From VXNE01 sp965217825 (GTDB lineage: Bacteria > Pseudomonadota > Gammaproteobacteria > Pseudomonadales > Azotimanducaceae): 64,000 nt of DNA. The stretch covers positions 1,674,001 to 1,738,000 of the forward strand of contig OZ244571.1 of NCBI GenBank assembly GCA_965217825.1, written 5' to 3'. The notes under the pieces were generated by a model. It ran no database searches, was not told where the DNA came from, and saw only the letters and a list, made by a program, of their open reading frames with translations. The position numbers were made by a program, and so were the translations under genes. Positions 25,463 through 34,442 of this stretch are shown one piece after another (position 1 is the first letter of the stretch; each line of letters starts with the position of its first letter).

Positions 25463-27208
25463 GTGTTGTTCGCAAGGCTGGTCCGGTATGCGCACCGACT
25501 ATTGGAGCTTGTCCATGCCATTTGGGATCTGCCGGGAGCTTATCGCGCGAGGAGAGGAGGAAGAGAGCTTCTGCAGTCATTGGCGCGGGCGGGCGGACTA
25601 CGGCGGGCTTGCCAGGTATTGATTGACTACACATCGCTCAACCCGAGAGAACAGGCTCGGCGCTACCGCCGATGGATCGAGGTCACTGAGTCCCAGAGAG
25701 ACGAACATCCGGTCAAGGTTGTGCTGGCCGTCTCTTTGTGCGGACTTGATGACGACCAGTTCAGGTTCGTGCTCGCAAATGTGGTCGAAAACGCACGATG
25801 CGCCAGGGTGCTCGTTGATGTCGGGCCGCCTCGTCGCGATGCGCTTGGCGAACTTCGCGCGCGCGGAGTCAAGGCGTATTCGTTGGCGACCGGCACCGGT
25901 GCGGATTTGCTGCCGGCCGATGCTTTGGGGATCGTCTTTCTCGGCCGCGCATGCTGCTTGCACCCCAAGAGCTTGAGCGCCATGACGCGCGCGCTCGAGG
26001 CGGGGGCGGACATGGTTTACGGCGACTCGGATCGGATCGACATGAAGGGAACGCGCGAGCTTCCCCATTTCAAACCCGACTTTTCGCCCGACCTCCTTTT
26101 CCACGAAGACTACATCTCGGACTGCGTGGGTATATCGCGCCGCATCTGGGACGGAGAATGGTGCTTCGACGACCCCTACGCTTCGGTGCTTCGCACGGTG
26201 GAAGCCGCAAGCCGGATCGAACACGTGCCCGCGGTACTGAGTCATGCATTGGCTGGAGCAAAAGAAACGCGGGCGGCACCGCCGGCATGCCTGGAGAAAC
26301 TGTTGCGCGCTCGCTATGGGCGTTCTGCGAGCGTCGAGGCAACTCCTTCGGGTTGGCGCTGCCGTTTCAGGACCGAGGGACAGGCCCACGTTACGGTGGT
26401 GATTCCGACGCGTGATCGTCTGGACTTGCTGGTGCCATGCGTTGACAGTCTCTATGCGACGAACGCGGGGAACGGCTTCGACGTGATCCTTGTGGACAAC
26501 GGTTCCAGGAAACCGCAGACGCGCGAGTGGCTCGGACGGATGCAGCGCGAGCGCGAGAATTTCCGTGTGCTGTCTGCTGACGTCGATTTCAACTGGTCGC
26601 ACCTGAATAACCTTGCCATCGCCGAGGCCAGCGGCGACGTCTTCGTCTTTCTCAACAACGACACGGTGTCGATTACGGACGGATGGCTTGCGCGAATCGC
26701 CGAATACGCAATGCGAAAAGACGTGGGTATTGTCGGGACGTTGTTACTGTTCGAGGATGGAACCATTCAACACGCGGGCGTTGTGGTCGGCTACGGCGGA
26801 CGTTCGGGCCACGTCTATAGCGGCGTTCGCCCGGAGGACAATAGCGGCATATTTGTTTCGCCGAGGGTTACGCGCAACGTAACGACCGTAACCGGGGCAT
26901 GTCTCGCCGTCAGCCGCAATGTGGTTGATACGATAGGAGTGTTCAACGAGGCGTATCGAATCGTGGGCAACGACACCGAATTCTGCCTGCGCGCGCACGT
27001 TGCGGGACTGCGCAACGTCTACTTGCCGGAAATCATCCTGTTGCACCACGAATCGCAATCGCGCGGTCGCTCCGACCCCGATTCCGACAACGACAGGTTG
27101 GAACGCTTTATTGCTCAGCACATGCCGCGCGATCCTTTCTACAACCCCAACCTGACGTTGTCTTCGCTGCATCCGAGCCTGTCGGCCGAACCCCGAAATG
27201 CCGGATAG
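25463..27208 (+). CDS. Glycosyltransferase family 2 (rhamnosyltransferase-like) with N-terminal extension
   Basis: 581 aa from a GTG at 25463. Residues 1-300 form a divergent N-terminal region with a degenerate nucleotide-sugar fold (VYGDSDRIDMKG, FKPDFSPDLLFHEDYI), as seen in two-domain O-antigen glycosyltransferases. Residues ~310-560 are a full GT2 domain: VTVVIPTRDRLDLL, ILVDNGS, VFVFLNNDTV (the metal-binding DxD equivalent) and TGACLAVSRNV. The last part, DTEFCLRAHVAGLRNVYLPEI, is typical of rhamnosyl or similar transferases. It is coupled to rmlA, so the donor may be a dTDP-sugar. The acceptor is unknown. Confidence 0.85.
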   Translation: MLFARLVRYAHRLLELVHAIWDLPGAYRARRGGRELLQSLARAGGLRRACQVLIDYTSLNPREQARRYRRWIEVTESQRDEHPVKVVLAVSLCGLDDDQFRFVLANVVENARCARVLVDVGPPRRDALGELRARGVKAYSLATGTGADLLPADALGIVFLGRACCLHPKSLSAMTRALEAGADMVYGDSDRIDMKGTRELPHFKPDFSPDLLFHEDYISDCVGISRRIWDGEWCFDDPYASVLRTVEAASRIEHVPAVLSHALAGAKETRAAPPACLEKLLRARYGRSASVEATPSGWRCRFRTEGQAHVTVVIPTRDRLDLLVPCVDSLYATNAGNGFDVILVDNGSRKPQTREWLGRMQRERENFRVLSADVDFNWSHLNNLAIAEASGDVFVFLNNDTVSITDGWLARIAEYAMRKDVGIVGTLLLFEDGTIQHAGVVVGYGGRSGHVYSGVRPEDNSGIFVSPRVTRNVTTVTGACLAVSRNVVDTIGVFNEAYRIVGNDTEFCLRAHVAGLRNVYLPEIILLHHESQSRGRSDPDSDNDRLERFIAQHMPRDPFYNPNLTLSSLHPSLSAEPRNAG

Positions 27209-27215
27209 TTCGAGA

Positions 27216-27247
27216 CTGCGGGACCTGTTCCGCAGACTTTGATCTTT
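27216..27247. terminator. Weak hairpin between convergent genes
   Basis: CTGCGG and CCGCAG (27216-27235) form a 6-bp stem around an 8-base loop, followed by a T-rich but interrupted run. It lies between the glycosyltransferase stop and the gcvR stop and could end transcription from the + strand. The stem is short and the run imperfect, so the call is tentative. Confidence 0.3.
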
Positions 27248-27266
27248 CGCGGACGGGTCGCCCTAT

Positions 27267-27788
27267 TCAGCTGGGACGGAACTCGGCGTCGAGGTCGCGA
27301 TCGTCGCAGAAATAGAAGAACGCGTCCCGGAGTTCCGTGATGCGCACGCTCGGAGGTATCTCGACCTCCATCGCCAGGGAGAATATCGGCGTGCCCGTGT
27401 GCGGCGCACGCTCGGTGGTGGTGTCGAGGTTGTGTATGTTGATGTTGCGGGACGAGAAAAAGCTCGCTACGGCGTACACGATGCCCGGATGGTCCATCGC
27501 GGTGACGCTCACGGTATACGGCAGACAGCCCTCGACCCCTTCGCGGTCGCTGGTGCGGCGGAACAGATACGCAAGGCCGTTGGCCTCGGCGAGCTGCGCG
27601 AGCTTGTCTTCGAGGCGCGTCAGCGCCAGACCGTTGCCGGATATGCTCATGAGCACCGCGAACTCGCCCCCGAGCACCGTCATGCGGCTGTCCTCGATGG
27701 ACAGCCGCAGGTCGTGCGCCAGCTTGGCGAGGTCGTTGACCAGGCCGGGTCGGTCCTGACCGATAGTGGTGACAACCGCGCGGGTCAT
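27267..27788 (-). CDS. gcvR: Glycine cleavage system regulator GcvR-like, two ACT domains
   Basis: 173 aa from the ATG at 27788 (MTRAVVTTIGQDRPGLVNDL). Two ACT domains are visible: residues 1-75 (GQDRPGLVNDLAKLAHDL, GGEFAVLMSISG) and about 88-165 (TAMDHPGIVYAVASFFSSRNI). GcvR proteins bind glycine and restrain GcvA-driven expression of glycine cleavage genes. The start overlaps the glycyl-tRNA synthetase stop by ATGA, so the two are translationally coupled. Pairing a glycine sensor with glycyl-tRNA synthetase makes physiological sense. Whether it acts through GcvA here is unknown. Confidence 0.82.
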   Translation of the reverse strand: MTRAVVTTIGQDRPGLVNDLAKLAHDLRLSIEDSRMTVLGGEFAVLMSISGNGLALTRLEDKLAQLAEANGLAYLFRRTSDREGVEGCLPYTVSVTAMDHPGIVYAVASFFSSRNINIHNLDTTTERAPHTGTPIFSLAMEVEIPPSVRITELRDAFFYFCDDRDLDAEFRPS

Positions 27789-29146
27789 GTATTCAGGTGC
27801 TCGGAGAGATATGCCGAAAGGTCCGCGGTCGCGACGCGGCATTGTTGCATGGTGTCTCGATCGCGCACCGTCACGGAATCGTCCTCCTCGATCGTTTGGA
27901 AGTCGACGGTCATGCAGAAGGGCGTTCCGACCTCGTCGTGGCGACGATAGCCCTTGCCGATATTGCCGGTGTCCTCGTATAGCACGCGGCCAAAACCCGA
28001 TTCCTGCAATGCATGCTTGATGGCCAGCGCCTTGGCGACGATGCCTTCATGGTTGCGTTTGAGCGGTATCACGGCGGCCTTGATCGGCGCCAGGTGCGGC
28101 TTCAGGCCAAGCACCGTGCGGCGCCTTCCATTGTCGAGTTCTTCGACGCGATAGGCTTCGTTGAGCAGCGCGAGCACGCCGCGGTCGACGCCGGCGGACG
28201 GTTCGATCACGTAGGGCACCGTCCACTTGCCCGAAGCCTGGCCCTGCGTCGCGAGCCGCGCCGTGGAGTCCGCGTTCGGCATGACGTCGGCGTCGATGGA
28301 CAGTTCCGACTGGCCCCGGGTGTGGGATCCGAGATCGAAGTCGGTGCGGTTGGCGATCCCTTCAAGTTCTTCCACGCCGTGGGGAAAGCGGTACATGATG
28401 TCGACGGTCGCTTTCGAGTAATGCGCGAGTTCTTCCCCGGGCACGTGGTAGAGCTGCAGGTTGTTCGGGTTCACTCCCTGGTCCTGCCACCAGTCGAGGC
28501 GAGCCTGCACCCAGATCTCGTGCCAGTGCTCGTCCGTGCCCGGCTCGACGAAGAACTCGAGCTCCATCTGCTCGAATTCGCGCACGCGGAATATGAAGTT
28601 CCGGGGCGTAATCTCGTTGCGGAACGCCTTTCCGATCTGGGCGATGCCGAAGGGCGGGCGGCGCGAGGTCGAGTCGAGCACATGCTTGAAGTTGGTGAAG
28701 ATCGACTGCGCCGTCTCGGGTCGGAGATAGGCGAACGCGGAGCCGTCGTCCACGGGGCCGATGGCGGTCTTGAACATCAGGTTGAACGGACGCGGCTCGG
28801 TCAGGTCGTCGGAGCCGCAGCGCGGGCAGCGGCCATCGAGGTGGTCGGCGCGCCACCGCGACTTGCAAACGCGGCAGTCCACGAGCGGATCGGCGAAAGT
28901 ATCCTCATGGCCGGAGTGGTGCAGGACTTGGCGGTTTGTCAGGATGGCGGAATCCAGCCCTTCGACGTCGTCGCGTTGATAGACCACGGCGCGCCACCAG
29001 GCGGCCTTCAGGTTGTTCTTGAGCTCGACGCCGAGGGGGCCGTAGTCGTATACGCCTTGCAGTCCGCCGTAGATATCGCTCGCCGGGAAGATGAACCCGC
29101 GCCGCTTGCACAGGGCAACCAGTTCGTCCATGGACTGCGCGGGCAT
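27785..29146 (-). CDS. glyQS: Glycyl-tRNA synthetase, single-chain (alpha2) type
   Basis: 453 aa, the size of the homodimeric bacterial/archaeal-type enzyme rather than the alpha2beta2 glyQ/glyS form common in gammaproteobacteria. Class II motifs: IYGGLQGVYDYGPLG near residue 25, zinc-ligand cysteines in DCRVCKSRW and CPRCGSDDL, LRPETAQSIFTNFK, motif 2 FRNEITPRNFIFRVREFEQ, and motif 3 near PSAGVDRGVLALLNE. It charges tRNA-Gly. ATG at 29146 or MDELVALC at 29131 could start it. Coupled to gcvR downstream. Confidence 0.95.
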   Translation of the reverse strand: MPAQSMDELVALCKRRGFIFPASDIYGGLQGVYDYGPLGVELKNNLKAAWWRAVVYQRDDVEGLDSAILTNRQVLHHSGHEDTFADPLVDCRVCKSRWRADHLDGRCPRCGSDDLTEPRPFNLMFKTAIGPVDDGSAFAYLRPETAQSIFTNFKHVLDSTSRRPPFGIAQIGKAFRNEITPRNFIFRVREFEQMELEFFVEPGTDEHWHEIWVQARLDWWQDQGVNPNNLQLYHVPGEELAHYSKATVDIMYRFPHGVEELEGIANRTDFDLGSHTRGQSELSIDADVMPNADSTARLATQGQASGKWTVPYVIEPSAGVDRGVLALLNEAYRVEELDNGRRRTVLGLKPHLAPIKAAVIPLKRNHEGIVAKALAIKHALQESGFGRVLYEDTGNIGKGYRRHDEVGTPFCMTVDFQTIEEDDSVTVRDRDTMQQCRVATADLSAYLSEHLNT

Positions 29147-29234
29147 TTCAGACTCCGGGATTCATCGCGAGCTTGGGGCGGCGGCACTATACCGCAATGT
29201 CGTGAAGGCGGGAGGGCACGCGAATATCTGCGGA

Positions 29235-29720
29235 TTAGAAATGCATCAGACGTGGTTCGAGCGTATCCAGGTCTACGATGCCGACGGCGTTCAAGCCCGC
29301 CATGTGCCCCGCGCACTCGCCGGGATTGAAGATGAGTTGGTGCGCCTTCCGCTCCATGCGCATCATGTGCGTGTGGCCGTGGAGGGCGAGATCGTGCTCG
29401 GCACCCAGCGTGCCTTTCAATTCGGTCGGGTCGTGGACGACGAGGATGCGGCGGTTCGACCAGACCACATCGAGGGGCGGATCCTGGAAGTGAAAGCCGA
29501 ACTCCCGCGCGGCGGCCGTCAGCCCGTCGCGCTCCTGGTCGTTGTTGCCGAACACGCCGTAGAGCGGCGCCGAGAGGGAGGCGAACACGGCAAGGGTCTT
29601 GCCCTGCGTGATGTCGCCCGTATGCACGACCGCATCCACGCCCGCATCGTTGAAGAGCTGCACGATGCGGCGGCAGTTCTTCAGGTTATTGTGGGTGTCG
29701 CTGACGACGCCGATGCGCAT
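29235..29720 (-). CDS. yfcE: YfcE-type metallophosphoesterase
   Basis: 161 aa, full length for the MJ0936/YfcE family. Metal-site motifs in order are GVVSDTHNN (D, H), VVHTGDIT (D), GVFGNNDQER (N-N-D), and LALHGHTHMM (H-G-H-T-H). Members hydrolyse phosphodiesters using Mn2+. The physiological substrate is unknown. It lies 37 bp after the thiolase gene on the same strand. Confidence 0.9.
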   Translation of the reverse strand: MRIGVVSDTHNNLKNCRRIVQLFNDAGVDAVVHTGDITQGKTLAVFASLSAPLYGVFGNNDQERDGLTAAAREFGFHFQDPPLDVVWSNRRILVVHDPTELKGTLGAEHDLALHGHTHMMRMERKAHQLIFNPGECAGHMAGLNAVGIVDLDTLEPRLMHF

Positions 29721-29757
29721 GGTCTGGAAACCCGCGCTCGATGGCGCCGGCGGCTGG

Positions 29758-30903
29758 CTACGCCACGCGTTCCAGGACGTGGATCGCGCACGCGCTACCG
29801 AGCCCGATCACATGCGTCAGGCCAAAGCGGGCGCCTTCTACCTGGCGCTTGCCCGCTTCGCCGCGCAGATGCGTGGACACCTCGTAGAGGTTTGCGATGC
29901 CGGTGGCGCCCAGGGGATGACCCTTCGACAACAGGCCGCCGGACACGTTGACCGGAATCCTTCCCCCCAATGCGACCTCGTCCTCGTCTATCAGGCGGCC
30001 CGCTTCGCCATCGGCGCACAGTCCGAGATTCTCGTAGTGCAGGATTTCCGCCGTCGCGAAACAGTCGTGGAGTTCGATCAGGTCGATATCGTCTGGGCCA
30101 ATCCCGGCCATCTCGTAGGCCGCGGCCGCGGCTTTGCGGGTGCAGGTATTGACGTCGGGCATCACAAGATCACGCTCTTGCCACGGGTCGGAAGTCAGCA
30201 CGGACGCCCGCACCTTGACCGCGCGGTCCATCAGTCCCAGCTCCCTGGCTTTCTTCTCGCTGGCGATGACCGCGGCCGCGGAACCGTCCACGTTGACCGA
30301 ACACATGAGCTTGGTGTTGGGATAGGAGATCATTTCCGAGTTCATCACGGTTTCGAGCGGCGTCTCGATCTGGTACATCGCTTTCGAGTTCATCGTGGCG
30401 TGGTGATGGTTCTTCACCGATACCTTGGCGAACTGTTCGAAGGTGGTTCCATGCTTGCGCGCATGCTCCATGCCGGCTTCTGCAAACACCGACGGCATGG
30501 TTCCCGAACCGAGCAGGCCTTCCCTGGGAATACCGCTGCGGCCGCCCCCGCCGCCGAGCAGGCCGCGGCCCATCTGTTCGACGCCCACCGCGATGACGAG
30601 ATCATGAAGATCCGCCTTGACCGAAGCCCAGGCTTCGCGGAACGCCGTCGCGCCGGTGGCGCACGCGTTCGCGCAGTTGACGACCGGTATCCCGGTCTGG
30701 CCAATCTGCTGCAGGATGCGTTGGCCGACCATCCCGCTCGCCTGTCCCAGGTTGCCGCAGTACAGGGCCTGCATGTCCTGGATGGTCAGACCGCAATCGT
30801 CGAGCGCCATCAGCGCTGCTTCGGCCCCGATCTGGGGCACGGATTTCTCGGGGAATCGCCCGAACTTGATCATGTCTACGCCGACGATATATGCATCAGT
30901 CAT
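29758..30903 (-). CDS. Thiolase-fold acetyl-CoA acetyltransferase / SCP-x-like lipid-transfer protein
   Basis: 381 aa thiolase. The nucleophilic Cys lies in NCANACATGATAFREA near residue 82, the His in the ELHDCFATAEI region and GHPLGATGI, and a late Cys near SACAIHVLE. The alternate HDCF motif is typical of SCP-x/PaaJ-distant thiolases that work with a DUF35 (Zn-ribbon OB) partner, and such a gene lies just upstream (30942-31361). These pairs form complexes in steroid or fatty-acid degradation. Substrate unknown. A 38-bp gap separates the two, consistent with one operon. Confidence 0.87.
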   Translation of the reverse strand: MTDAYIVGVDMIKFGRFPEKSVPQIGAEAALMALDDCGLTIQDMQALYCGNLGQASGMVGQRILQQIGQTGIPVVNCANACATGATAFREAWASVKADLHDLVIAVGVEQMGRGLLGGGGGRSGIPREGLLGSGTMPSVFAEAGMEHARKHGTTFEQFAKVSVKNHHHATMNSKAMYQIETPLETVMNSEMISYPNTKLMCSVNVDGSAAAVIASEKKARELGLMDRAVKVRASVLTSDPWQERDLVMPDVNTCTRKAAAAAYEMAGIGPDDIDLIELHDCFATAEILHYENLGLCADGEAGRLIDEDEVALGGRIPVNVSGGLLSKGHPLGATGIANLYEVSTHLRGEAGKRQVEGARFGLTHVIGLGSACAIHVLERVA

Positions 30904-30941
30904 TGCTCGGCTCCTTTAGGTTGCTGCGCGTGGTGTTTCGT

Positions 30942-31361
30942 CTAACTGGTTCGTGGTTGGAAGAAGTATGACAGGTACGCGTTACCCTCCCTGTCCTTGC
31001 GCCCCAGGGCGTCGCCATATGTCACTTCGACGGGCATGTCGAACGCGATGTTGGACGGATCCGGCTCGACATTGATCAGGTTGCCCTTGACCGTCGCGCC
31101 GTCGTCGAGATCGACGATCGCCGAGATGTACGGCACGTCGATGCCCGGAAACGACCGGTACACGATCGAATAGGAATAGAGCTTGCCCGTATTGGATAAC
31201 GCGATGGCGCGCATCTGCTCACGCGCTCCGCATTTCGCGCACACCTGGCGCGCATCCAGAAAGATCGCACCGCAGGCGTCGCACTTGTGGCCTTCGAGGT
31301 AGGGGTCTCCCGAATCCGGAATTTTCAGGTAAGAGACCGCCGGCAGCGGTTTGGCGGACAT
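30942..31361 (-). CDS. DUF35/Zn-ribbon OB-fold protein, thiolase partner
   Basis: 139 aa from the ATG at 31361. A four-cysteine zinc ribbon (HKCDACGAIFLDARQVCAKCG, counted over two CxxC pairs) is followed by an OB-fold part: GKLYSYSIVYRSFPG and YISAIVDLDDGATVKGN. DUF35 proteins bind beside thiolases or HMG-CoA-type synthases and help them handle acyl-CoA. The thiolase directly downstream is its likely partner. The longer open frame adds 7 unrelated residues. Confidence 0.87.
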   Translation of the reverse strand: MSAKPLPAVSYLKIPDSGDPYLEGHKCDACGAIFLDARQVCAKCGAREQMRAIALSNTGKLYSYSIVYRSFPGIDVPYISAIVDLDDGATVKGNLINVEPDPSNIAFDMPVEVTYGDALGRKDREGNAYLSYFFQPRTS

Positions 31362-31410
31362 TGAACGCTCTCCATGGCACAAGCGCCAAGGCCAGCATAC
31401 ACCGGAGGGT

Positions 31411-33360
31411 CTAGCGGATGAATGCTCTTTGCCGCAGTAGCTCCATCACGCGCTGCGCGCATTCGTCCACGTCGAGCGATGCCGTATCGAGCACGAGGTC
31501 CGGCGACTGCGGCGCTTCGAACTCGGAGCTGACGCCAGGGAAGCTCGGAATCTCGCCGCGCTCCGCCGCTGCGTAGAGTCCGCTTTCGTCGCGGAGTTTC
31601 AACTCGTCCATGGGCGCGGTCAGGAACACCTCGAGGAACTTGTCGGAGCCGACGACCGCCCGCGCGCGTTCGCGCACCCGGTCGAGCGGCACCACGAACG
31701 CGGTCAGGCAAATCAGGCCGGCATCGTTGATTTGCCGCGCGGCTTCCGCTGCGCGCCGCACGTTCTCCGAGCGGTCCTCGGCGGAAAAACCGAGATCGCG
31801 GCTGAGCCCCAGGCGAAAGTTCTGTCCGTCGATCACCGTCGCCAATCGTCCCTGGTCGAACAGTTTGCGCTCCACGGCCTGGGCGATGACCGTCTTGCCG
31901 CTCTTTGACAGTCCGGTGAACAGCACGGTGACTGGCGTCTGTCCCAGGCGCTGCGCTTTTTCTTCGGCGGTGACCGCGGGGCCGGCGGCCGTCAACGCGC
32001 CGTGAGGCGTCTCGTCCCAATGCGAACGCATCGCCTGCCCGCCCGGGATCTGGATCATGCCGGCGCCGACGGTGATGTTGGAGATGCGATCGATGACGAT
32101 GAAGGATCCGGTAGCCCGGCTCTCTTCGTACGCGTCATGGGCGATCGGCTCGGAGGCAACCAGGCGCACGCGACCGATTTCGTTCAGTTCGAGGGTCGAT
32201 GCGGGCACGGGCTCCAGGGTGTTGACGTCGATCCGGTCGCGCAACGTTTCGATGTGGCAGAAGACCTGTTTCGTGCCCTGCTTGAGGATGTATTGTTTGC
32301 CCGGCGCCATCGCCGTTTCGCTCATCCACACCAGCGTCGCGTCTATGGTGTCCGAAACCCGAGGCTGGTTCGCGGGACTGGCCAACACGTCGCCGCGACT
32401 GATGTCGATCTGGTCGGCGAGCATGAGCGTGACGGCCATGGGCGGGAACGCTTCCTCCAGGTCGCCGTCCATCGTGACGATACGCGTCACCTCGGTCACC
32501 AGACCGGATGGAAGCACAACGACAGCGTCGCCCGGCCGCACCGCGCCGTTCGCCACGCTGCCGCTATAGCCGCGAAAGGACGCATCCGGCCGGTTCACGC
32601 GCTGCACCGGCATGCGGAAGTTGTCGAAGCCGCCGCCGGGCGCGATGTGCATGTTCTCGAGCTCGTGCATCAGGGATGCGCCGCGGTACCACGGCATGTT
32701 CGTGGATCTGTCGACGACGTTGTCGCCGTGCAGCGCCGATATGGGAATGAAATTGAGATCCTCCACCCTGAGGCGGGAGGCGAACGCGTCGTAGTCTTCG
32801 CGGATCGCCGCAAAGACGTCTTCGTCGTAGTCCACGAGGTCCATCTTGTTCACGGCGACGATGAGGTGACGTATTCCGAGCAGGCGCGCGATGAAGGTGT
32901 GTCGCCGAGTTTGCGTCAGCACGCCGCCTGCCGCGTCGATCAGGATGATCGCGGCATCGCAGGTGGAGGCGCCCGTGGCCATGTTGCGCGTGTACTGCTC
33001 GTGGCCGGGCGAGTCGGCGATGATGAACTTGCGCCTGGCGGTGGAGAAGTAGCGGTAGGCCACGTCGATGGTGATGCCCTGTTCGCGTTCGGCCTGCAGT
33101 CCGTCCACGAGCAGCGCAAGGTCAAGTTCCCCCCCGCGGGAGCCGCCGGTCCTGCTCTCGCGCCTGATAGCCGCGAGCTGGTCTTCGTAGATCAACTGCG
33201 AGTCGTGCAACAGGCGTCCGATGAGGGTGCTCTTGCCATCGTCTACCGACCCGCAGGTCAGGAGGCGCAGGATCTCCTTGTGTTCGTGCTGGGCGAGGTA
33301 GCCATCGATGTCCCGTTCGATCAGGCGCCGCTGATCGGACATGGGTGTCGATGCAGGCAT
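31411..33360 (-). CDS. cysNC: Bifunctional sulfate adenylyltransferase subunit 1 / adenylylsulfate kinase (CysN-CysC)
   Basis: 649 aa. Residues ~30-440 are the CysN GTPase: P-loop GSVDDGKSTL, DSPGHEQYTRN (G3) and NKMDLVDYD (G4). From about 460 the APS kinase begins, with P-loop FTGLSKSGKTVIAQ and later DGQNFRLGLSRDLGFS. The fused form is the NodQ-like arrangement. Its ATG overlaps the cysD stop by one base (TGATG). The complex makes APS from sulfate and ATP with GTP hydrolysis, then PAPS. PAPS reductase is not in the window, so use for sulfation of surface glycans is also possible. Confidence 0.95.
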   Translation of the reverse strand: MPASTPMSDQRRLIERDIDGYLAQHEHKEILRLLTCGSVDDGKSTLIGRLLHDSQLIYEDQLAAIRRESRTGGSRGGELDLALLVDGLQAEREQGITIDVAYRYFSTARRKFIIADSPGHEQYTRNMATGASTCDAAIILIDAAGGVLTQTRRHTFIARLLGIRHLIVAVNKMDLVDYDEDVFAAIREDYDAFASRLRVEDLNFIPISALHGDNVVDRSTNMPWYRGASLMHELENMHIAPGGGFDNFRMPVQRVNRPDASFRGYSGSVANGAVRPGDAVVVLPSGLVTEVTRIVTMDGDLEEAFPPMAVTLMLADQIDISRGDVLASPANQPRVSDTIDATLVWMSETAMAPGKQYILKQGTKQVFCHIETLRDRIDVNTLEPVPASTLELNEIGRVRLVASEPIAHDAYEESRATGSFIVIDRISNITVGAGMIQIPGGQAMRSHWDETPHGALTAAGPAVTAEEKAQRLGQTPVTVLFTGLSKSGKTVIAQAVERKLFDQGRLATVIDGQNFRLGLSRDLGFSAEDRSENVRRAAEAARQINDAGLICLTAFVVPLDRVRERARAVVGSDKFLEVFLTAPMDELKLRDESGLYAAAERGEIPSFPGVSSEFEAPQSPDLVLDTASLDVDECAQRVMELLRQRAFIR

Positions 33361-34262
33361 CAGAAGTATCCTTCGCGCTTCTTCTGTTCCATCGAACTCA
33401 CGGCATCGTGGTCGATCAACCGTCCCTGTCTTTCGGAATGCGTTGCAAGCAACATCTCCTGGATCACCTCGGGCAGGGTCCGCGCGGTCGATTCGATGGC
33501 GCCGGACAGTGGATAGCAGCCGAGGGTACGGAACCGCACCATGCGTTGCTCTGGTTGTTCTCCGGGCTCGAGCGGCATGCGTTCGTCGTCCACCATGATC
33601 AACGTGCCCTCACGTTCCACCACCGGCCGCTTGGCTGCGAGATAGAGCGGGACGATCTCGATATTCTCCACCAGGATGTACTGCCAGATATCGATCTCCG
33701 TCCAGTTGGATAGCGGAAAGACCCGCACTTCCTCCCCGCGGTTGATTTTGCCGTTGTACAGGTTCCAAAGCTCGGGACGCTGACTCTTGGGGTCCCAGCG
33801 ATGATTGCGGTCGCGGATGGAGTAGACGCGCTCCTTCGCTCGGGAGCGTTCCTCGTCGCGGCGGGCGCCGCCGAAGGCCGCGTCGAAACCGTGCTTTTCG
33901 AGGGCCTGCAGAAGCGCCTGGGTCTTCATGATGTCCGTGTATTTTTTACTGCCGTAGGTGAATGGCGTGACGTTGTCGGCGACCCCCTGGGCATTCGTGT
34001 GGACGATCAGATCGAGACCGTACTCCCGCGCCACCCGGTCCCGGAACGCGATCATCTCGCGGAACTTCCATGTCGTATCGACGTGCAGGAGCGGGAAGGG
34101 CAATCCTCCGGGAAAGAACGCCTTGCGCGCGAGGTGCAGCAGGACGGACGAATCCTTGCCGATCGAATAGAGCAGGACGGGGTTCTCGAACTCCGCCGCA
34201 ACCTCGCGGATGATGTGAATGCTCTCCGCTTCGAGTTGCTTGATGTGCGTCAACGCCGGCAT
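33360..34262 (-). CDS. cysD: Sulfate adenylyltransferase subunit 2 (CysD)
   Basis: 300 aa, standard length. PAPS-reductase/ATP-sulfurylase fold: the PP-loop YSIGKDSSVLLHLARKAF, HVDTTWKFREM, FGGARRDEERSRAKER and SNWTEIDIWQYI are family invariants. It binds sulfate and ATP and works with CysN. First gene of the sulfate-activation pair. The 180 bp upstream (34263-34442) separates it from the DUF4143 gene and must hold its promoter; I see no clear operator there. Confidence 0.96.
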   Translation of the reverse strand: MPALTHIKQLEAESIHIIREVAAEFENPVLLYSIGKDSSVLLHLARKAFFPGGLPFPLLHVDTTWKFREMIAFRDRVAREYGLDLIVHTNAQGVADNVTPFTYGSKKYTDIMKTQALLQALEKHGFDAAFGGARRDEERSRAKERVYSIRDRNHRWDPKSQRPELWNLYNGKINRGEEVRVFPLSNWTEIDIWQYILVENIEIVPLYLAAKRPVVEREGTLIMVDDERMPLEPGEQPEQRMVRFRTLGCYPLSGAIESTARTLPEVIQEMLLATHSERQGRLIDHDAVSSMEQKKREGYF

Positions 34263-34442
34263 GGGAACAATTCTAATGCCAGAAACACCTGTTTAAGGGC
34301 GATCAGTAAGCCGATTTCGTATTTGGATAGAAACTTTCGGCCAGGTTTCCGGACTGCATCCCGCCGCCGAGGGAGCAACGAGCGCGTTACGCATCTCGTT
34401 CGCCTCGCGATGGGCGGCTTGCGACCCGCCAGGCGGGGGTCG

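Noticed and set aside
32002..33516. 504-codon + strand frame over cysNC
   Set aside because: Antisense mirror of a highly conserved gene.
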